Below, piece by piece: positions 1 to 6,016 of a stretch of DNA of 49,604 nt. Source of the DNA: an uncultured bacterium (GTDB taxonomy: Bacteria; CALINM01). The stretch lies in NCBI GenBank assembly GCA_938045315.1, contig CALINM010000012.1:1-49604 (forward strand). Reading direction: 5' to 3'. The position numbers and the translations under genes are program-made. The notes beneath the pieces were generated by a model. It was not told where the DNA came from and ran no database searches. It saw nothing but the letters and a program-made list of their open reading frames with translations. Each line of letters starts with the position of its first letter. Positions within the stretch are counted from its first letter, which is position 1.

Positions 1-567
1 TCTTTTAAGGAGTTCCAGGTCCACCTTTAAGCCATCTTTAATTGCCTCATATATGTCTATTTTATGTTTGCTGAAGCCATTTTCATCGTCGCTCCAGAGC
101 TCATAGAACATGCCTGATTTTCCTGCTGGCGTGGATATTACCCTGAGGGAATAGCCCTTTGATATGGTTGGCTGCATTGCTCTCCAGATAGCCTTTGCAT
201 CACGGTGAAAGGCAAACTCATCAAGGAATACATGACCGCTATAACCCCTCACAGTGGTAGGTGAGGCAGGCAGGGAGATGATCTTTGATTTATTGGGCAG
301 CACAAGTTCGCTTCTTGATTCTCTATGTAGCTCAATTTTTGCAAACTGTCTGAAGGCTCCTATGAGGTTATGGATTTTGTCCATGACTTCAAAGGACTGT
401 CTTTCTGAGGTGGAGAGGATCAGGATATGGCATCTTTTGTCTGTTGCCAGTTTCAATGCCTCAAAGCACAGGGCTGTTGTCATGCCTATCTGTCGTGCCT
501 TAAGGCAGATCTTGAGTCTTGAAGTATCATCGATCCATCTTTTCTGATAGGGATAGAGCCTGAACAT
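1..567 (-). CDS. Phage terminase large subunit (Mu gp28-like), N-terminal 189 residues, runs off the left edge
   Basis: The reverse strand from an ATG at 567 is open to position 1. The translation has an ATPase-like start: a Walker-A-like stretch KARQIGMT near residue 24 and a Walker-B-like HVFLDEFAFH near residue 112, followed by STPAGKSGMFYELW, the usual coupling-motif region of large terminases. The protein would package DNA into proheads and cut it through a C-terminal nuclease that lies outside the window. Its start overlaps the stop of the small terminase gene by one base (TGATG), so the two are probably translationally coupled. The family assignment is strong. The choice of gp28 rather than another terminase family is inferred from the neighbours. 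Confidence 0.85.
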   Translation of the reverse strand, partial: MFRLYPYQKRWIDDTSRLKICLKARQIGMTTALCFEALKLATDKRCHILILSTSERQSFEVMDKIHNLIGAFRQFAKIELHRESRSELVLPNKSKIISLPASPTTVRGYSGHVFLDEFAFHRDAKAIWRAMQPTISKGYSLRVISTPAGKSGMFYELWSDDENGFSKHKIDIYEAIKDGLKVDLELLKR

Positions 568-956
568 CAGGACTCTCCAATTGTCTCAGATATTGCCTTA
601 AGCAGGTCTTTGAGGTTTGTCTCCTTGCCCTCTGTTTCTTCCTTTATAACCTTGACGCCCTGCCAGAGTTTTATAGCCCCTGCAGTTCTTAAAACTGCAT
701 TGACATTCTGGGCTGAGGGGTTTTTAAGTGCCTCTTTTAGCATGGTTCTAAAGAGTTGTATGAGCTGGTTCTGTATGTCTTCTGTGTCTTTGAGGTAGTT
801 TTTTCGCTTTGTATCCCAGTCTCCAGCCACCTTCCAGTTATAGAGGGTCTTTCTTGATACCTTGCCTCCCAGGATATTGGCTATGGTATCAAGGGAAAGT
901 CCTTCCTGCACATAGAGCCTCTGTGCCTCTTCAAAATAGATGGCCGCTTTAGCCAT
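567..956 (-). CDS. Phage terminase small subunit, DUF1804 family (Mu gp27-like)
   Basis: A 129-residue protein with an N-terminal helix-turn-helix (about residues 15 to 50: EGLSLDTIANILGG followed by SRKTLYNWKVAGDWDTKR), typical of DUF1804 proteins that recognise phage DNA and load it on the large terminase. The C-terminal half is helical. The ATG at 956 overlaps the end of the preceding gene by 8 bases, and the stop overlaps the large terminase start, so this is a compact packaging operon. The order small then large terminase matches Mu gp27-gp28, but this block runs opposite to the head genes. The function is by family and position. Confidence 0.8.
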   Translation of the reverse strand: MAKAAIYFEEAQRLYVQEGLSLDTIANILGGKVSRKTLYNWKVAGDWDTKRKNYLKDTEDIQNQLIQLFRTMLKEALKNPSAQNVNAVLRTAGAIKLWQGVKVIKEETEGKETNLKDLLKAISETIGES

Positions 957-1209
957 TTAGTTCTTGCTCCAGTCTTTTTATCTGTGATTTTATCTCCTTT
1001 GCCTCGATCCATATTTTGTAGAAATCTTCAAAAGCAACTCTGGCACGCTCGAGCTCTAACTCTGTGAAATCTTCATCGTAGGCGCTGGCATCAATGATAT
1101 TTCTTATGGTGATTATATGGTTGTTAGCTTTAAGATCAAGCTCTCTGAGTTTCTGTTTTTTCTCTGATATCTTTGCCTTAATAAGCAGGAGTTCATTTCG
1201 AAGACTCAT
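949..1209 (-). CDS. Small coiled-coil phage protein (Mu gp26-like by position)
   Basis: An 86-residue, charged, mostly helical protein with heptad-like stretches at both ends and no signal or membrane segment. Its ATG follows a purine-rich GGGGGGA ribosome binding site, and it overlaps both neighbours (17 bases upstream, 8 downstream). Mu-type phages carry one or two such short proteins (gp25, gp26) directly before the terminase genes. No enzymatic motif is visible. The equivalence to gp26 rests on position and size only. Confidence 0.65.
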   Translation of the reverse strand: MSLRNELLLIKAKISEKKQKLRELDLKANNHIITIRNIIDASAYDEDFTELELERARVAFEDFYKIWIEAKEIKSQIKRLEQELNG

Positions 1210-1477
1210 GTTCCCCCCTTGATATGGGGCATACTACAGGCTTGCTCAGCTTTTCTTCAAGCCTCATGAGAATTCCAGCAAGCATTACCTTGTATTCCTG
1301 TTCGTCTTTAAGTAGCTGAAGCAGGTTTTCTGAGAGTTGAGAGTGTCTGTCAAAGGCCTCTCTGGATATCTCGTTTGATTTTTTGAAGGTGTAATACCAG
1401 ATTACAAAAATTACAAGGGCAAGTCCACCCTGACTTATGATCTGAAGCACGGGCAGTAAGTTTTTCAATTCTTCCAC
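1193..1477 (-). CDS. Small membrane-anchored phage protein (DUF2730/Mu gp25-like)
   Basis: A 94-residue protein with one N-terminal membrane segment (about residues 10 to 30, GGLALVIFVIWYYTF) followed by a helical cytoplasmic part rich in Q, E and K. Size, topology and place as first gene of the terminase block agree with the DUF2730 (Mu gp25) family, whose role is unknown. The start is GTG at 1477, fixed by an AGGAGG box five bases upstream. Such a topology could also fit a spanin or holin accessory, but the actual lysis genes lie elsewhere, at 4400 to 5313. Confidence 0.65.
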   Translation of the reverse strand: MEELKNLLPVLQIISQGGLALVIFVIWYYTFKKSNEISREAFDRHSQLSENLLQLLKDEQEYKVMLAGILMRLEEKLSKPVVCPISRGEHESSK

Positions 1478-1601
1478 TTTTGCCTCCTGTTATAACAATA
1501 CTTTATATAACAATATTTGTAGCTCTAATATTTTTCTACTGAATGGTTCATTAGAAATCTTTATTACATTTACTTATCATGTGGAAAAGGAGAGGAAGAA
1601 T
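1478..1601. promoter_or_regulatory. Divergent phage promoter region with a 10-bp direct repeat
   Basis: The only gap from which both phage operons diverge: leftward to the terminases, rightward to protease and head genes. It is far more AT-rich than the flanking genes. TATAACAATA occurs twice, at 1491-1500 and 1506-1515 (15-bp period), close to the leftward gene start. A TTATCAT element at 1574-1580 lies before the rightward genes. Mu late promoters, including the one before gene I, are turned on by the activator C, so these repeats are candidate activator or repressor sites. No convincing -35/-10 pair is visible. Confidence 0.45.
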
Positions 1602-2747
1602 ATGAGAGTAGAAATTTTTAAGACCGGTACTCACACTGACTCAGCGGGCAATACCCGCACCTGGACAGAGAAAGACCTGGATACCATTGTGAGTAAATAT
1701 AATCCAGCTGAGCATGAGGCTCCTGTTGTAATAGGACATCCTGTGGATAATGCTCCAGCCTACGGCTGGGTGGAGAAGCTTGAAAGAAGGGGACAGTCTC
1801 TCTGGGCTAAAATTAAGCCCACTGTGCAGGAGTTTGTGGACTGGGTGAAGGCCGGGCTATACAAGAAGGTTTCTATTTCTTTGTATCCAGATCTGAGGCT
1901 CAGGCATGTGGGTTTTCTTGGGGCAATGCCCCCAGCAGTAAAGGGGCTTACCCCGGTGCAATTCTCTGACAGGGAATATGCAGAGTATGAATTCAGGGAA
2001 TGGACAACTGAGGAGAGGGAAAAGCTGGCAAAGGGATTAATAAAGGGAGAGTTTGCTGGACCTGATAGAACTTTTCCCATAGCTTCACCAGAAGATGTGG
2101 CTGATGCCTTCAGGCTTGCAGGGCATGCAGATGATCCCGATGAGGTGAGAAGAAACATTATAAGGATTGCTAAGAAATATGGCTGGACTGATGCTTTGCC
2201 AGAATCAGCTAAAAAATGGGCTGAGGAACACAATATAGAATTAAAGGAGGCAAGAATGGAAGAGTTAAAAGAGCTCGGGTTAAAACTTAAGGAACAGGAA
2301 GAGCTCATGAAAGAGTATAAGGAGCGTGAAATTCAAAAGGATGAGGAGATTGCAAAGCTTAAGGAGAGGATAAGGATGCTTGAGATGGAGAAAAAGAGGG
2401 CTGAGTTTGAATCCTTCTGTGAGGGATTAATCAGAGAGGGAAGGTTAACTCCAGCTGTTAAGCCAGTGGTAATTGATTTTATGGAGATATTAAGTCAGGT
2501 GGGAGAGTTTGAGTTTTCAGAGCCAGAGGGTAAGCTTAAGACAGAGCCACTTGAGAAATTTAAGAGTTTTTTAAGGGGACTGCCCAAACAGGTTGAATTT
2601 GGTGAGGTTGCAACGAAGGATATAGCAGTGGAAGCTAAAGGGTCTACAAAGGATTTAAAGGATTTGAGTGGATGGGATCTACTCAGGATTTATAGGGAAA
2701 GCCCACAGGAGTTTACAGAAATTTTAGAAAAATCAAGGAATAAATAA
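1602..2747 (+). CDS. Mu I-type prohead protease with C-terminal scaffold domain
   Basis: A 381-residue protein of the Mu gene I family. The N-terminal half is the maturation protease: His46 in VIGHP and Ser91/Ser93 in KKVSISL are the likely catalytic residues of this assemblin-like fold. Around residues 150 to 205 sits the PIASPEDVADAFRLAGHA module often inserted in these proteases (DUF6582-like). Residues 219 onward form a long coiled coil (KEQEELMKEYKEREIQKDEE) acting as scaffold. An in-frame GTG exists at 1581, but the ATG at 1602 is chosen because of the GGAGAGG box directly before it. The C-terminal part is also made separately from a nested start at 2256. The capsid gene follows 11 bases later. 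Confidence 0.85.
   Translation: MRVEIFKTGTHTDSAGNTRTWTEKDLDTIVSKYNPAEHEAPVVIGHPVDNAPAYGWVEKLERRGQSLWAKIKPTVQEFVDWVKAGLYKKVSISLYPDLRLRHVGFLGAMPPAVKGLTPVQFSDREYAEYEFREWTTEEREKLAKGLIKGEFAGPDRTFPIASPEDVADAFRLAGHADDPDEVRRNIIRIAKKYGWTDALPESAKKWAEEHNIELKEARMEELKELGLKLKEQEELMKEYKEREIQKDEEIAKLKERIRMLEMEKKRAEFESFCEGLIREGRLTPAVKPVVIDFMEILSQVGEFEFSEPEGKLKTEPLEKFKSFLRGLPKQVEFGEVATKDIAVEAKGSTKDLKDLSGWDLLRIYRESPQEFTEILEKSRNK
2256..2747 (+). CDS. Nested scaffold protein (Mu Z-like) from an internal in-frame start in the protease gene
   Basis: An ATG at 2256 is in frame with the protease and is preceded at five bases by a strong AAAGGAGG box (2243-2250), better than the box of the protease itself. It would give 163 residues that begin exactly at the start of the coiled-coil scaffold domain. 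Mu uses the same trick: gene Z lies inside the 3' end of gene I and gives the free scaffold needed in excess for prohead assembly. The start and box are seen in the sequence. The use of this start is inferred. Confidence 0.75.
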   Translation: MEELKELGLKLKEQEELMKEYKEREIQKDEEIAKLKERIRMLEMEKKRAEFESFCEGLIREGRLTPAVKPVVIDFMEILSQVGEFEFSEPEGKLKTEPLEKFKSFLRGLPKQVEFGEVATKDIAVEAKGSTKDLKDLSGWDLLRIYRESPQEFTEILEKSRNK

Positions 2748-2758
2748 GGAGGTAGAGC

Positions 2759-3583
2759 ATGGCGACAAAGGTAAGTGATATAGTTGTTCCAGAGGTACTT
2801 TCTGCAATGATTTCTGCCCAGATTCCGGGTCAGCTTGCCATTGCTGGCACGGATAGGGTGGTGGTGCTGGATAATCTAAAAGGTAAACCGGGCGATAGGG
2901 TAAAAATACCTCGCTGGGGTGCAGTGGGTGAATTTGACGAGCTCCAGGAAGGTGTGGCCATGACGCCCGTTAATCTTACTGCCCAGTCCGTTGAAGCAGT
3001 GGTGAAGGAATTCGGGAAGTCTGTGGAAATTACAGAGCTTGCGCTTCTCTCCAGTTACGAGGATCCGCTTAAAGAACTTGCTTCTCAGTTTGCAAAATAT
3101 GCAGCAAGAGCTATTGATAAAGAACTTATAGCAGCTGCCAATACAACCACACTTTCCCATTCAGTGAATTCAACTATTAATCTCGATGCGATAGTTGATG
3201 CCCTTAGCCTTTTTCAGGATGAGCAGGAGGATGTGGTGCTTGTGCTTCATCCCAAGGTTTATGGAGACCTAAGAAAGCTTTCTGAGTTTAAAAGCCACAC
3301 TCAGGCAGCCTCTGAAGTTATTTTAAAAGGGTCTCTGGGTACAGTGTATGGTATGCCAGTTGTAGTAAGTAGATTTATCCCGGTGACTTCAGGTACCCCT
3401 CCTACATATACTAATATGCTTTTAAAAAAAGCAGCACTTGGTCTGTGGTATAAGAAGGAGATGGAGGTTAAGACAGATCAGGACATCCTGAAAAGAACTA
3501 CTGTGATTGCAGCAAATTCTATCTTTGCCTGTGCACTATTTCAGCTTGACCCACTGCCTGCTGCAAAGTTAATAACCCAGTAG
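2759..3583 (+). CDS. Major capsid protein, HK97 fold (N4-gp56-like)
   Basis: A 274-residue protein with the features of an HK97-fold coat protein: an N-terminal helix with VVPEVLSAMISAQI, a central KPGDRVKIPRWGAVGEFDELQEGVAMTP segment (E-loop-like), a long spine-type helix DPLKELASQFAKYAARAIDKELI and a C-terminal A-domain-like part. It resembles N4-gp56/P22-coat-like capsid proteins more than the Mu T protein, so the head is mosaic. The gene directly follows the protease-scaffold gene, the expected place, with a GGAGG box four bases before the ATG. No separate decoration protein is recognised except possibly the next small gene. Confidence 0.8.
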   Translation: MATKVSDIVVPEVLSAMISAQIPGQLAIAGTDRVVVLDNLKGKPGDRVKIPRWGAVGEFDELQEGVAMTPVNLTAQSVEAVVKEFGKSVEITELALLSSYEDPLKELASQFAKYAARAIDKELIAAANTTTLSHSVNSTINLDAIVDALSLFQDEQEDVVLVLHPKVYGDLRKLSEFKSHTQAASEVILKGSLGTVYGMPVVVSRFIPVTSGTPPTYTNMLLKKAALGLWYKKEMEVKTDQDILKRTTVIAANSIFACALFQLDPLPAAKLITQ

Positions 3584-3593
3584 GAGGTGTTTT

Positions 3594-3731
3594 GTGGGTA
3601 TAGGGACACTGAGAAGACACTATGAACAAGCTGACAATCCCAAACCTGCAGTCAAGCAAGAGGCTGCAGTTAAGCCAGAGGCAGAGCAAGAGGTTAAGAC
3701 AGAGCAAACAAAAAAGAAGGGTAAGAGCTGA
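3594..3731 (+). CDS. Small lysine/glutamate-rich phage protein of unknown function
   Basis: A 45-residue reading frame with GTG start, preceded by TAGGAGGTG. It fills the gap between capsid and the gp36-like gene and overlaps the next ATG in TGATG. The N-terminus is GIGTLRRHYE; the rest is a low-complexity run of K, E, A, Q and P with short repeats of KQEAA, KPEAE and QEVK, likely unstructured. Similar short proteins are found after capsid genes in many siphophages and myophages; some are decoration proteins. I do not recognise the family. Confidence 0.6.
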   Translation: MGIGTLRRHYEQADNPKPAVKQEAAVKPEAEQEVKTEQTKKKGKS

Positions 3732-4162
3732 TGCCTTATTGCAGTCTTGAGGATATTAAGCAGGCAATCCCTGAAAAGAATATCATAGAACTTACAGATG
3801 ATGCAGGCACTGGAACGATAGAACAAAACAGGGTCAATGATGCCATCTCATATGCTGATCAGTTGATAGATGGATACCTGAGGGGAAGGTATACTGTCCC
3901 CCTCAATCCAGTACCTGAGCTCATTAAGAGGTTAGCGGCGGATTTAGCGGTGTTTCATCTCTACAGCAGGCGGTTCGAACTTAATATGCCAGAGGCTATG
4001 CTTCAAAGACGAAAGGAGATAATAAGGCTTTTGGAGCAGATACAAAAGGGCTTTATCAAACTGGGTATAGAGACACAATCGGGGCCTGGACAGGGACACT
4101 ATAAAACTAATAAAACTGGAGAGGATAGGGTATTTGGTGAGGATCTCTGGCTGAAATTTTAG
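3731..4162 (+). CDS. Head completion protein, DUF1320 (Mu gp36-like)
   Basis: A 143-residue protein with the DUF1320 pattern: N-terminal YCSLEDIKQAIPE, then a helix-rich core NRVNDAISYADQLIDGYLRGRYTVPL and a conserved PELIKRLAADLAVFHLYSR. In Mu this is gp36, a head-tail connector/adaptor subunit that plugs onto the portal after packaging. The ATG overlaps the previous stop. It is the last gene before a 237-base gap that precedes the lysis cassette. The assignment is good; the exact structural role is by analogy to other connectors. Confidence 0.8.
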   Translation: MPYCSLEDIKQAIPEKNIIELTDDAGTGTIEQNRVNDAISYADQLIDGYLRGRYTVPLNPVPELIKRLAADLAVFHLYSRRFELNMPEAMLQRRKEIIRLLEQIQKGFIKLGIETQSGPGQGHYKTNKTGEDRVFGEDLWLKF

Positions 4163-4272
4163 AGGTAAAAGAGCTTTTTAAATAGATTTAAACAGGGTTT
4201 CAGAGGTTTTGAGGGTTTTGAGAGAGAAAAGAGGTGAAATTAAGGGTGATTTAGACTGCAAAAGTACCTGAA

Positions 4273-4293
4273 AAAGCCCAAAATTGGCTTTTA
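4273..4293 (+). terminator. Possible weak terminator hairpin before the lysis cassette
   Basis: AAAAGCC (4273-4279) can pair with GGCTTTT (4287-4293) around a seven-base AT-rich loop. A run of seven T follows at about 4302-4308, eight bases after the stem, so it is not a classic terminator. The stem is short and mostly A-T pairs. The hairpin is seen; the function is uncertain. Confidence 0.3.
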
Positions 4294-4339
4294 AGAGGGG
4301 TTTTTTTAAAGAGGTAATATAAATGTATCCCCTAAAGTT

Positions 4340-4377
4340 TTTAAACGATTGTAAACGAATTTAAACAGGTTTTAAAC
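4340..4377. repeat. Four helically phased TTTAAAC repeats upstream of the holin gene
   Basis: TTTAAAC at 4340-4346, TGTAAAC at 4350-4356, TTTAAAC at 4360-4366 and TTTAAAC at 4371-4377 give spacings of 10, 10 and 11 bases, one helical turn each. A fifth copy with the same AGGG tail lies at 4187-4193. The rest of the 237-base gap (4163-4399) holds no open frame longer than about 13 codons from an ATG. Phased A-tracts bend DNA and phased half-sites can bind a regulator on one face, so this is a candidate control element for the lysis and tail operon. Confidence 0.6.
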
Positions 4378-4399
4378 AGGGGTATTTAAGGAGGTTGGA

Positions 4400-4873
4400 A
4401 TGCTTTTAGGGGCAATTTTTGGATTGGTGGGATCTATAATCCCTGAAGGGCTCAAGTTTCTAAAGGAAAGACAGGATCACAGGCATGAAAAAGAGATGTT
4501 TGAGCTTCAGATGAGATATCAGCGGGAGATGGCTGAGGCAAGGATTCAGGAGGCCAGGGCACTGGCCACACTGGAGCTGGACAGAGAATCTTATAAATAT
4601 GCACCTTTAGAGGTGAAGCCCACAGGAAAAACCTGGCTTGATGCCCTGCAGGTGATGGGAGCCATGTATAACCAAACAGTTAGACCTACACTTACTTATT
4701 TGGTTGTGGCTTGCTGGCTTATGGTGAAGTATGCAAACTGGCAGATAGCGGGAGGAGGTCTTGCCAGTCTACCTAATATCTGGACTGAGGCGGACAATGA
4801 GTTTCTCTCCGCAGTGGTGATGTTTTGGTTTGGAGGAAGGGCTTTTAGTAGAACCTTTGGAAGGGCGAAATGA
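4400..4873 (+). CDS. Phage holin, GTA-type 3TM holin family
   Basis: A 157-residue membrane protein: a short hydrophobic N-terminal segment (LLGAIFGLVGSIIPEGL), a charged coiled-coil region (residues 20 to 65, HEKEMFELQMRYQREMAEARIQEAR), then hydrophobic segments around TYLVVACWLMV and FLSAVVMFWFGGRAFSR. This is the layout of the three-TM holins known from gene transfer agents and many prophages. It would form lesions that release the lysozyme encoded next. The stop overlaps the lysozyme start by four bases (ATGA), which supports a lysis cassette. The ribosome site AAGGAGG lies six bases before the ATG. Confidence 0.8.
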   Translation: MLLGAIFGLVGSIIPEGLKFLKERQDHRHEKEMFELQMRYQREMAEARIQEARALATLELDRESYKYAPLEVKPTGKTWLDALQVMGAMYNQTVRPTLTYLVVACWLMVKYANWQIAGGGLASLPNIWTEADNEFLSAVVMFWFGGRAFSRTFGRAK

Positions 4874-5313
4874 CAGAGAAAGGAATTGAGCTTGTGAAAA
4901 CCTTTGAAGGCTTTAGCCCAAAGATATATATCTGTCCAGCCGGGTATGAGACTATTGGGTATGGACATGTAATTACTCCAGAGGAGAGGGAAAGATTTGT
5001 AAGGGGTATCACAAAAGAGGAAGCAGAAGGGCTTTTAAAAGCTGATTTAAATAGGTTTGAAAGGGCGGTTAGAGGGCTTTTAAAGGGTTTTCAATTGCAC
5101 GAATACTGTATAGATGCCCTCACCTCTTTCGCATATAACTGCGGAATATACAGCTTCAAAGCATCAACCCTGAGAAGAAAGATACTTTCAGGGGAACTCT
5201 TTGAGGCAGCGGACGAATTCCTGAAGTGGTGCTATGGGGGAGGAAGAAAGCTTGAGGGGCTTGTAAGAAGAAGAAAGGCTGAAAGGGAACTTTTCCTTAA
5301 GGGACTCCTATGA
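4870..5313 (+). CDS. Endolysin, GH24 lysozyme (T4/P22/R21-type)
   Basis: A 147-residue glycoside hydrolase family 24 lysozyme that cuts the peptidoglycan glycan chain. The catalytic signature E-x8-(D/C)-x5-T is visible as Glu13 (KTFEGF), Cys22 (YICPAG) and Thr28 (ETIGYGH), so Cys takes the place of the usual Asp, as in several phage members. The later LTSFAYNCG and RRKAEREL motifs are typical. There is no clear N-terminal signal or anchor sequence, so release probably depends on the holin encoded just upstream. It overlaps both neighbours by four bases. Confidence 0.92.
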   Translation: MTEKGIELVKTFEGFSPKIYICPAGYETIGYGHVITPEERERFVRGITKEEAEGLLKADLNRFERAVRGLLKGFQLHEYCIDALTSFAYNCGIYSFKASTLRRKILSGELFEAADEFLKWCYGGGRKLEGLVRRRKAERELFLKGLL

Positions 5314-5795
5314 TGACTATAGCAGATATGGAAAAAACAATTATTGAAAGGCTTAAGGACAGGATATCAGGGGTAGAGGTTATCGCCTTTCCTGAAAAGC
5401 CTGCTGAGTATAAGTTGCTGCACCATAAGGGGGCAATTCTTGTAAGTTACAGGGGCTCAAGCTTTTCAGAACCACGGGCAACGGATGTGGTGGTGCAGGA
5501 AAGAAAGGTTGAACTGGATATCGTAGTGGTGATGAGGCATCTAAGAAGTCATGAAGGTGCTTATGCCTATCTTGATGCAGTAAGAACTCTACTTACAGGC
5601 TTTCGCTTACCTGGATGCTCAAAGATGTATCCCTTGCGGGAAGAGTTTATAAGTGAAGAGGCTGGTATCTGGCAGTATGCGATAACCTTTGCTTTCACAA
5701 TGCCAGCTATTGAGCTGGTAGAGGAGGAGCAGGTTGTGCTTCTTAAGAAAATTACAGTTATGGATGATTATGGAATAACGGAGGTGTTAAGATGA
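5310..5795 (+). CDS. Mu gp37-like tail terminator/adaptor protein (DUF1834)
   Basis: A 161-residue protein matching the gp37 family: N-terminal IADMEKTIIERLKDRI, then a beta-rich GAILVSYRGSSFSEP and the late IWQYAITFAFTMPAIE. In Mu gp37 lies between gp36 and the sheath gene and is thought to work at the head-tail joint. Here the same order is kept except that the lysis cassette has been placed between gp36 and gp37. The start overlaps the lysozyme stop by four bases, showing that the lysis genes are part of the same transcript. Confidence 0.75.
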   Translation: MMTIADMEKTIIERLKDRISGVEVIAFPEKPAEYKLLHHKGAILVSYRGSSFSEPRATDVVVQERKVELDIVVVMRHLRSHEGAYAYLDAVRTLLTGFRLPGCSKMYPLREEFISEEAGIWQYAITFAFTMPAIELVEEEQVVLLKKITVMDDYGITEVLR

Positions 5796-5980
5796 AGTAT
5801 GTGTATGAAGGAGCTTTTTCTGGAGTAACTATAGGAGATAGGGAAATTTTATTAATTCCAAATACTGAAGTGGAATTGCCTGAGGATAATGAGTATGTGC
5901 AAACTTTGTGCTCCCTGGGACTGCTTAAAAAGGTAGAACAGGTAAGTGAGAGCAGGAAGAAGAGGGAGGAAAAGGAATGA
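5792..5980 (+). CDS. Small phage protein before the sheath gene (Mu gp38/DUF2635-like by position)
   Basis: A 62-residue protein beginning MKYVYEGAFSGVTIGDREILLIPNTEVELPEDNEYVQTL, a compact beta-rich domain with a YVQTLCSLGLLKKV helix and a basic/acidic tail. It overlaps gp37 by four bases. Mu and its relatives carry a similar 60 to 70-residue protein (gp38, DUF2635) exactly between gp37 and the tail sheath. Function unknown. The link to gp38 is by size and place, supported by the general pattern of a short beta domain for handling a fixed value. Confidence 0.6.
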   Translation: MKYVYEGAFSGVTIGDREILLIPNTEVELPEDNEYVQTLCSLGLLKKVEQVSESRKKREEKE

Positions 5981-6016
5981 AAAGAAAACTTTTAAACCTT
6001 TTGAAGGAGGTTGAAG

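Noticed and set aside
254-547. 97-residue rightward frame near the left edge
   Set aside because: Antisense to the large terminase, whose reverse translation carries clear ATPase motifs.
1760-2308. Long leftward frame (182 residues, Ser-rich) opposite the protease gene
   Set aside because: Shadow of the protease coding strand; low-complexity Ser/Phe composition and no start signals.
4323-4364. 13-codon frame from an ATG in the gap before the holin gene
   Set aside because: Too short, no ribosome site, and it runs through the phased repeats.
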